Below, piece after piece: positions 15,864 through 22,025 of a stretch of DNA of 22,025 nucleotides (the stretch's first letter is position 1; each line of letters begins with the position of its first letter). Under the pieces are notes generated by a model. The model worked only from the letters and a program-made list of their open reading frames with translations. It was not told the DNA's origin and did no database searches. Source of the stretch: JBKHXU01 sp046565865 (lineage in GTDB: Bacteria > Pseudomonadota > Gammaproteobacteria > Acidiferrobacterales > Sulfurifustaceae); the NCBI GenBank assembly GCA_046565865.1, contig JBKHXU010000176.1, forward strand, positions 1 through 22,025, written 5' to 3'. The position numbers and the translations under genes are program-made.

Positions 15864-17516
15864 ATGACCAAATTCATCTTCGTGACCGGCGGCGTGGTGT
15901 CCTCGTTGGGTAAGGGGATCGCCTCCGCCTCTCTCGCCGCGCTGCTCGAAGCCCGCGGGCTCAAGGTAACCCTGCTGAAGCTCGACCCCTATATCAACGT
16001 CGACCCAGGCACGATGAGCCCGTTTCAGCACGGCGAGGTCTACGTGACCGAGGATGGCGCCGAAACCGATCTCGACCTCGGCCACTACGAGCGGTTCGTG
16101 CGCACCACCATGACCCGCGCCAACAACTTCACCACCGGCCGCATCTACGAAAACGTCATTCGTAAGGAACGCCGCGGCGATTATCTCGGCGCCACGGTCC
16201 AGGTCATCCCGCACATTACCGACGAAATCAAGCGCTGCGTCACCGAAGGCGCGCGCGACGCGCAGATCGCCATGGTCGAGATCGGTGGCACGGTCGGCGA
16301 TATCGAGTCGCAGCCGTTTCTGGAAGCCATCCGCCAGATGGGGATCGAGCTCGGCGGCGAAAACGTGGTGTACGTGCATTTGACGCTGGTGCCGTTTATC
16401 GCCGCGAGCGGGGAGATGAAGACCAAGCCGACGCAGCACTCGGTGAAGGAGCTGCGCTCGATCGGTATCCAGCCCGACGTGTTGTTGTGCCGCGTCGATC
16501 GGCGCCTGCCGAATGACGAACGCCGCAAGATCGCGCTCTTCACCAACGTCGCGGCCAAGGCGGTGATTTCGGCCGAAGATGCCGACAGCATTTATAAAGT
16601 GCCGCGGCTGCTGCACGAGCAGGGTCTGGATCAGATCGTGCTCGACAAATTGCAGCTGACCGCACCGCCGGCCAATCTCGCCGAGTGGGACAAGGTTATT
16701 TACGACATGGAGCATCCCACCAGCGAAGTCACGATCGCGCTGGTCGGCAAGTACATCAATCTGACTGATTCGTATAAGTCGCTGTCCGAGGCGCTGCTGC
16801 ACGCGGGCATTAAGACGCGCACGCGCGTCAACATCCGCTATGTCGATTCGGAAACGCTAGAGAAGGACGGTACCCGCGAGCTCGACGACGTCGACGCCAT
16901 TCTAGTCCCGGGCGGTTTCGGCGGCCGCGGCATCGAAGGCAAGATCAAGGCGGTGCAGTACGCGCGCACCCAGGGCGTGCCGTATCTCGGTATCTGCCTC
17001 GGCATGCAAGTAGCGGTGATCGAGTTCGCGCGGCACGTCGCGGGCCTGACGGGCGCACACAGCACGGAATTTTCCACCGATACGCCGAACCCGGTGATCG
17101 CCATGATCACCGAGTGGACGGCGAGCGACGGCGGGCGCGAGCGGCGCCAGGCAGGCGGCGATTTGGGCGGTACCATGCGCCTCGGCGGGCAACAGTGCCA
17201 GCTGCTGGGCGGTTCGCGCGCGCGCGCCCTGTACGGCAAGGACGTGATCGTCGAGCGGCATCGGCATCGGTACGAATTCAACAATCGCTATCGCGAGATC
17301 CTGCGCGAGAAGGGGTTGGTGATCGGCGGCACGTCGATGGACGGCATGCTGGTCGAGATCGTCGAGATCAAAGACCACCCGTGGTTCGTCGGCGTGCAAT
17401 TCCATCCAGAATTCACCTCCACCCCGCGCGACGGGCATCCACTGTTCACCGGCTACATCGCCGCGGCGCGCGCGCGCCGCACCGGCGTCGAATCGATCCA
17501 GGCCGCGGCGCGATGA
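15864..17516 (+). CDS. pyrG: CTP synthase
   Basis: This encodes the 550-residue enzyme that makes CTP from UTP using glutamine and ATP. The start at ATG 15864 gives MTKFIFVTGGVVSSLGKGI, the invariant family N-terminus with the synthetase P-loop at about 14-20. The UTP/allosteric region includes DPGTMSPFQHGEVYVTEDG. The C-terminal class I glutamine amidotransferase domain has the nucleophile Cys378 in GICLGMQ and the catalytic pair His514/Glu516 in FVGVQFHPEF. The length is near that of E. coli PyrG (545). The stop overlaps the kdsA start as ATGA. The DLGGTMRLGGQQC segment is intact, so the enzyme should be active. Confidence 0.98.
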   Translation: MTKFIFVTGGVVSSLGKGIASASLAALLEARGLKVTLLKLDPYINVDPGTMSPFQHGEVYVTEDGAETDLDLGHYERFVRTTMTRANNFTTGRIYENVIRKERRGDYLGATVQVIPHITDEIKRCVTEGARDAQIAMVEIGGTVGDIESQPFLEAIRQMGIELGGENVVYVHLTLVPFIAASGEMKTKPTQHSVKELRSIGIQPDVLLCRVDRRLPNDERRKIALFTNVAAKAVISAEDADSIYKVPRLLHEQGLDQIVLDKLQLTAPPANLAEWDKVIYDMEHPTSEVTIALVGKYINLTDSYKSLSEALLHAGIKTRTRVNIRYVDSETLEKDGTRELDDVDAILVPGGFGGRGIEGKIKAVQYARTQGVPYLGICLGMQVAVIEFARHVAGLTGAHSTEFSTDTPNPVIAMITEWTASDGGRERRQAGGDLGGTMRLGGQQCQLLGGSRARALYGKDVIVERHRHRYEFNNRYREILREKGLVIGGTSMDGMLVEIVEIKDHPWFVGVQFHPEFTSTPRDGHPLFTGYIAAARARRTGVESIQAAAR

Positions 17517-18358
17517 AACTCTGCGGGTTCGAGGTCGGGCTCGACCGACCATTTTTTCTCATCGCCGGACCCTGCGTCATCGAGTCGGAGACGCTGGCGC
17601 TCGAATCCGCCGGGCGGCTTAAAGAAATCACGTCGCAACTCGGCATTCCATTCATTTATAAATCGTCGTTCGACAAGGCCAACCGTAGCTCTCACGCGTC
17701 GTTCCGCGGTCTCGGCATGGACAAGGGGTTGGCGATACTCGAAAAGGTCAAGCGCGAGCTGCGCGTGCCGGTGTTGACCGATGTGCACGACACCCCTGAG
17801 ATCGAACCGGTCGCCGCCGTTGCCGACGTGCTGCAAACGCCGGCGTTCCTTTGTCGTCAAACCGATTTCATCCAAGCCGTGGTGCGCGCCGGCAAGCCCG
17901 TCAATATCAAGAAGGGACAGTTTCTCGCGCCCGGTGACATGAAGAACGTCGTCGATAAGGCGGCCGCCGCCGGCGGCCGCGACCGCGTTCTGGTGTGCGA
18001 ACGCGGTGTTTCGTTCGGCTACAACAATCTCGTATCCGACATGCGCGCGCTTGCCATCATGCGCGAGACGCAATGCCCAGTCGTATTCGACGCCACCCAC
18101 TCGGTGCAGTTGCCGGGCGGGCAGGGCACGCGCTCCGGCGGCCAGCGCGAATTCGTGCCGGTACTGGCGCGCGCCGCGATTGCGACCGGCGTCGCCGGGT
18201 TGTTCATGGAGACGCATCCCAACCCCGAGCAGGCGTTGTCCGACGGACCCAACGCCTGGCCGCTCGGGCGCATGGCGGAACTCCTGCAGGTGCTGCAACA
18301 GCTCGACCGTACGGTGAAACAGGCGGGATTTGCCGAAACGTCGTTGCGTCCGAATTGA
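17513..18358 (+). CDS. kdsA: 3-deoxy-8-phosphooctulonate (KDO-8-P) synthase, metal-dependent type
   Basis: This encodes the 281-residue enzyme that condenses phosphoenolpyruvate with arabinose 5-phosphate to KDO-8-phosphate for lipopolysaccharide core synthesis. Family motifs include KSSFDKANRSS (50-60), TDVHD, CRQTDFIQA, NIKKGQFLAPGD and FGYNNLVSDMR. It carries Cys21 (IAGPCVIESE), His196 (ATHSVQLPGG), Glu233 (METHP) and Asp244 (LSDGP), the four metal ligands of class II enzymes such as that of Aquifex, at nearly identical spacing; E. coli has Asn at the Cys position and needs no metal. The ATG overlaps the pyrG stop by 4 bases. This pyrG-kdsA-eno order is common in gammaproteobacteria. Confidence 0.97.
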   Translation: MKLCGFEVGLDRPFFLIAGPCVIESETLALESAGRLKEITSQLGIPFIYKSSFDKANRSSHASFRGLGMDKGLAILEKVKRELRVPVLTDVHDTPEIEPVAAVADVLQTPAFLCRQTDFIQAVVRAGKPVNIKKGQFLAPGDMKNVVDKAAAAGGRDRVLVCERGVSFGYNNLVSDMRALAIMRETQCPVVFDATHSVQLPGGQGTRSGGQREFVPVLARAAIATGVAGLFMETHPNPEQALSDGPNAWPLGRMAELLQVLQQLDRTVKQAGFAETSLRPN

Positions 18359-18387
18359 TTCCTCAACCAGGTTTGTAAGAAAAAGAA

Positions 18388-19671
<1,284 letters not shown>

Positions 19672-19713
19672 TTTGCCTGTCCGGCCGCCCAAACCGGATA
19701 TACAATCGAGGGT

Positions 19714-20001
19714 ATGAAACTCGCGAGCTATACGCTGGCCGCGTTGTTACTCCTGCTGCAATATCCGCTGTGGTTCGGCACCGGCGGCATACTCGCCGTA
19801 TGGGAACTGAACCAGGAAATCAAGACGCAGCGCGCCGAGAACGCCAAGCTCGCGGACCGCAATCGCGCTTTGGCGGCAGACGTCATTGATCTCAAGGAAG
19901 GGCTGGCGGCGATCGAGGAGCGCGCGCGCGCCGATCTGGGAATGATCAAGAAGGGTGAGACGTTCTATCAGGTAGTCGAGTCAACGCCGGCGAGGAAGTG
20001 A
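19714..20001 (+). CDS. ftsB: Cell division protein FtsB
   Basis: This encodes a 95-residue bitopic inner-membrane protein that with FtsL and FtsQ forms a divisome subcomplex activating septal peptidoglycan synthesis. A short cytoplasmic N-terminus leads to one transmembrane helix (about 5-22, TLAALLLLLQYPLWFG), followed by a coiled coil (about 30-63, LNQEIKTQRAENAKLADRN) and the conserved EERARADLGMIKKGETFYQV ending. The length is close to E. coli FtsB (103). It follows eno by 42 bases, as in many gammaproteobacteria. A GAGGG tract is only 1 base from the ATG, so its ribosome binding site is poor. ispD, its usual next neighbour, is not here. Confidence 0.95.
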   Translation: MKLASYTLAALLLLLQYPLWFGTGGILAVWELNQEIKTQRAENAKLADRNRALAADVIDLKEGLAAIEERARADLGMIKKGETFYQVVESTPARK

Positions 20002-20008
20002 CACGGCG

Positions 20009-20632
20009 TCATGGGCGCTGTTCTATCGCGTAGATTAGCAGCACGAACAAGAACAGTACGAACTCGGCGAGCGTGATCACGTAGAGCAGCCACACGATGC
20101 GCCGCGCCGACGGTTTCATCGGTATCCAAATCCGGCACATGTACCAGCGCCATCCCGGCATCCACGACCAGCGTTTCAAGCGCAGCAGATAGCGCTGCAG
20201 CGCGCGGCTCCATGCGAGCAGGCTGCGGTCGACCTCGGCCGCGCGCCGTGCACGTTCCTCGGCCGGCGTGCCGTCGTAGTCGTCCGCTATGGTGAGGCGG
20301 CTGCCGCCTGCGGCCTCATGAAGCAAAAATACCGTACGTCGTTTTAGACCGTGTTCGTACGTCAACGTGAAACCGGGACCGGGCCCGGGGTGACGGCGAA
20401 CGACTGTCGCCAGTTCCTGGTCGTTGCTTTCGTTGCGTAGCCGAATATGGAATGCGTTGCTATCGAGCGCACGCCATTCGCTGAACACCCAAAATGGGTT
20501 GACGCGAAACACCGCCTCTAGGTCGCGCAATTCCTCGGCGACGCGGCGCGCAGGCAGCGACAAATCGATCGTCGCCCACGCGGCGTCACTCGATTCAATA
20601 GGCGGCGTGTCGGTGCTCGTCGGTGTGCTCAA
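20009..20632 (-). CDS. SRPBCC-like protein with C-terminal membrane anchor, function unknown
   Basis: I do not recognise a named family with certainty. The 207-residue product has an acidic, Thr/Pro-rich N-terminus, then a segment (about 18-150) whose pattern, with VAEELRDLEAVFRVNP near 31-46 and strands such as FHIRLRNES and GGSRLTIADDY, resembles SRPBCC/START-type ligand-binding folds. A basic, Trp-rich stretch (LRLKRWSWMPGWRWYMCR, 150-167) precedes one transmembrane helix at about 179-202. The start is probably TTG at 20632-20630, which overlaps the Usp gene stop as TTGA; an open frame extends further upstream but overlaps that gene. The stop is 7 bases from the ftsB stop, convergently. 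Coupling to Usp suggests a shared role, not identified. Confidence 0.7.
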   Translation of the reverse strand: MSTPTSTDTPPIESSDAAWATIDLSLPARRVAEELRDLEAVFRVNPFWVFSEWRALDSNAFHIRLRNESNDQELATVVRRHPGPGPGFTLTYEHGLKRRTVFLLHEAAGGSRLTIADDYDGTPAEERARRAAEVDRSLLAWSRALQRYLLRLKRWSWMPGWRWYMCRIWIPMKPSARRIVWLLYVITLAEFVLFLFVLLIYAIEQRP

Positions 20633-21090
20633 GGGTAGGGCACGACCAGAAGCGGCGCCTTCAGTTCGCGCAGCACCCTGTCGTTTAGCATCCGCGAGCG
20701 ATAACCGGTCTTGCGCTTGGGCCGCAGGCCACCGACAACGATGAGTTCCGGTCGTACGCGGCGCGTGCTGGCGAGCAGGCACTCCGCGGGATTGCCGACG
20801 ATAACCTCGGACCGGTAGCGCAACTTGCGCTTAGCGGCCGCCTTGCGCACCCGCTCCATGTTTTCGCGCACCTCGCGCTCGAGTTCTGACTCGACGTAAT
20901 CGGCGAACACATCGCGCGTCGCCGCGTTGTTGAGCCAGTCGTCGCCCTGCATGCCTTTCCAAAAGTCGGGCACAACGACTAAATGGTGCAGCAGCGCACC
21001 GGCGGCGGCCTGCGTCACGGCGGTCTGTTCCGCCGCCATCCCACCGGGAGTACCGTGACTCGCCAGGAGTATTCGTTTGGGGGATTTCAT
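20629..21090 (-). CDS. Universal stress protein (UspA) family
   Basis: This encodes a 153-residue cytoplasmic protein of the UspA alpha/beta fold. It opens KRILLASHGTPGG, a UspA-like first strand and loop. It has the middle VIVGNPAECLLASTRRVRPELIVVGG with the characteristic VG-P and D/E-LIVVG features, and ends LRELKAPLLVVPYP, matching the usual final strand. The ATP-binding GxxGx9G(S/T) motif is not intact (GGLRPKRKTGYRSRMLND), so nucleotide binding is doubtful. The ATG at 21090 is preferred; a TTG at 21111 would overlap the terminator T-tract. No good ribosome binding site is visible. The stop overlaps the downstream TTG start by 4 bases. Confidence 0.8.
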   Translation of the reverse strand: MKSPKRILLASHGTPGGMAAEQTAVTQAAAGALLHHLVVVPDFWKGMQGDDWLNNAATRDVFADYVESELEREVRENMERVRKAAAKRKLRYRSEVIVGNPAECLLASTRRVRPELIVVGGLRPKRKTGYRSRMLNDRVLRELKAPLLVVPYP

Positions 21091-21111
21091 GTTGTCGTGA
21101 GTCTCTACCAA

Positions 21112-21148
21112 TAAAAAAACCCAGAGTCGCGCGAGCGCGACTCTGGGT
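21112..21148 (-). terminator. Strong rho-independent terminator after the small membrane protein gene
   Basis: ACCCAGAGTCGCGC (21119-21132) and GCGCGACTCTGGGT (21135-21148) are perfect complements, a stem of up to 14 pairs with a 2-base gap that will open to a tetraloop. On the minus strand the stem runs into seven T residues (21119-21113, the first pairing at the stem base). It lies 20 bases after the stop of the 44-codon gene and 22 bases before the Usp ATG. Confidence 0.92.
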
Positions 21149-21167
21149 CCATGGGTAACGCGCGGAC

Positions 21168-21302
21168 CTAGCCGATTGGTACCATCGCCACCACGATGGC
21201 GACGATAATCAGCGACAGGATAAGCGCCATGATGTCTTCCATGCGGTCGCTCTTGAAGATCGAGAGCGCGGAACCGCGGTCGAACTTGGGTGTTTCAGCC
21301 AT
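21168..21302 (-). CDS. 44-residue single-pass membrane protein downstream of the exporter
   Basis: This is a short gene I do not recognise. It encodes a 44-residue protein: MAETPKFDRGSALSIFKSDR, then MEDIMALILSLIIVAIVVAM, then VPIG. The N-terminal half is polar and charged, and residues about 24-42 form one hydrophobic helix. Support for translation is strong: AGGAGA sits six bases before the ATG, the gene begins 10 bases after the exporter stop, and it ends 20 bases before a strong terminator. The exporter stop codon lies within the ribosome binding site, which implies coupling. The product is probably a small membrane partner or regulator of the exporter. No function is known to me. Confidence 0.8.
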   Translation of the reverse strand: MAETPKFDRGSALSIFKSDRMEDIMALILSLIIVAIVVAMVPIG

Positions 21303-21308
21303 TGTTTC

Positions 21309-21314
21309 TCTCCT
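21309..21314 (-). promoter_or_regulatory. Ribosome binding site of the 44-residue protein gene
   Basis: The minus strand reads TTAGGAGAGAAACA directly before the ATG at 21302, so AGGAGA is placed at optimal spacing (6 bases). It overlaps the TAG stop of the exporter gene (21315-21313). This is one of the best ribosome binding sites in the window and is the main evidence that the short frame is a gene. Confidence 0.8.
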
Positions 21315-22025
21315 AACCGGTGATGACCGAGCCGAGCAACAGGATCGCGATCAGCGAGCCCACTGCCTTGATGGTGCCGACGATGGTGCCGATGAACAGC
21401 GGCTGCCCGCCCGCTTGGGCGATCGACTTGAACGTGATCTGCATGCCAAGGCCGGTGAGGCCGAAGGCGAAGAACCAGATGATCAAATCACGGAACCAAG
21501 CGATACGTGGCGAGGTTTTGTAAGCGTTGGCGTGCGCCGCCTTGAGCGCCTCTTTCGCCTCTTTACCGGTGGACTTGGCCGCGCCGATGCCACGGATCAA
21601 GGTGTCGTCCTGCTGGGTCGTGATTTTCTTGTTCGCGATTAGGCGTTCGAGCGCCGCTTTCTGGTCCGGATTCGTGACTTTGTCAGCCTCCGCTTGCAAC
21701 ACCGTGACCTGTTCGTCCTTGAGCGCTTTGCCTTTCTCGCCGGCGAAGTACTTGCCGCCCGCGTGGTGCGGCGGGGCGAACATGCCGGTGGTGGTCAGCA
21801 GGAATAGCACGATAAAACCGAGCACGAACAGCGGGAACTTGCCGACGATGACGTGCAGCAGGTTCACCTTGGCCGAGCTCTTGTCGCGCTCCGCGTACCA
21901 CACGGCCAACCACAGCACGATGATCGGCAGCACCAGGATGCGGGTAATGTTGAAGATCTCCGCGACTTTGAGGGTCTCGATGCCGTCCGGCTGGTAAATC
22001 AACGCTGCGGCGGCGACCTGCGCCG
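21313..22025 (-). CDS. Putative sulfate exporter family transporter (YeiH/UPF0324), N-terminus off window
   Basis: These are the last 236 codons of a polytopic inner-membrane protein that I assign to the YeiH-type putative sulfate exporter family. Family features are VAEIFNITRILVLPIIVL near the start of the visible part, KFPLFVLGFIVLFLL, and the terminal FGLTGLGMQITFKSIAQAGG...PLFIGTIVGTIKAVGSL. Four hydrophobic segments are visible. Between the second and third is a charged, Lys/Ala/Glu-rich hydrophilic stretch of about 90 residues (21508-21780), much longer than the short loop expected in E. coli YeiH. Substrate specificity within this family is largely inferred. It is followed by the coupled 44-codon gene and a terminator. 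Confidence 0.82.
   Translation of the reverse strand, partial: AQVAAAALIYQPDGIETLKVAEIFNITRILVLPIIVLWLAVWYAERDKSSAKVNLLHVIVGKFPLFVLGFIVLFLLTTTGMFAPPHHAGGKYFAGEKGKALKDEQVTVLQAEADKVTNPDQKAALERLIANKKITTQQDDTLIRGIGAAKSTGKEAKEALKAAHANAYKTSPRIAWFRDLIIWFFAFGLTGLGMQITFKSIAQAGGQPLFIGTIVGTIKAVGSLIAILLLGSVITG

Noticed and set aside
19673..19706. Promoter for ftsB (TTGCCT and TATACAAT)
   Set aside because: The hexamers are reasonable, but the spacing is 20-22 bases rather than about 17, so I do not call it.

Overview
The window looks like a GC-rich chromosomal segment of a gammaproteobacterium. The evidence is the gene cluster dnaE-accA-tilS-pyrG-kdsA-eno-ftsB, a familiar gammaproteobacterial order, together with a canonical general secretory (type II) operon and Gram-negative envelope genes (KDO synthesis, an outer-membrane barrel). 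A putative sulfate-exporter gene at the right edge would fit a sulfur-metabolising lineage, but that is a weak inference. I see no tRNA, rRNA, CRISPR array, insertion sequence or prophage.

Region 1 (1-8537, minus strand) is a type II secretion operon read right to left: gspC, gspD, gspE, gspF, gspG, gspH, gspI, gspJ and gspK, with gspK cut by the left edge. Most junctions overlap by 4 bases (GTGA/ATGA) or are a few bases apart. The exception is a 131-bp gap between gspG (major pseudopilin) and gspH, filled by a two-hairpin dispersed repeat. A rho-independent terminator (8575-8597) separates the operon from the gene upstream.

Region 2 (8665-9642, minus strand) is a DUF3187-type outer-membrane protein gene, divergent from dnaE.

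Region 3 (9792-20001, plus strand) is the housekeeping run: dnaE, accA, tilS, pyrG, kdsA, eno, ftsB. Its oddity is the accA/tilS junction. A second family of dispersed palindromic repeat sits exactly where the tilS start should be. A relic TAATG stop/start overlap survives before it and gives only three codons before a stop. The functional start of tilS is therefore unclear.

Region 4 (20009-22025, minus strand) converges on ftsB with a 7-bp gap. Read right to left it holds the C-terminal part of a YeiH-type putative sulfate exporter with a long charged insertion, a 44-codon single-pass membrane protein gene with an excellent ribosome binding site, a strong terminator, a UspA-family gene, and a coupled gene for an SRPBCC-like, C-terminally membrane-anchored protein of unknown function. 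ispD/ispF, which often follow ftsB, are absent here.

Most of the window is ordinary core genome. The parts worth a second look are the interrupted tilS start, the unannotatably short membrane protein paired with the exporter, the two repeat insertions, and two terminators that lie almost on top of the next gene's start.
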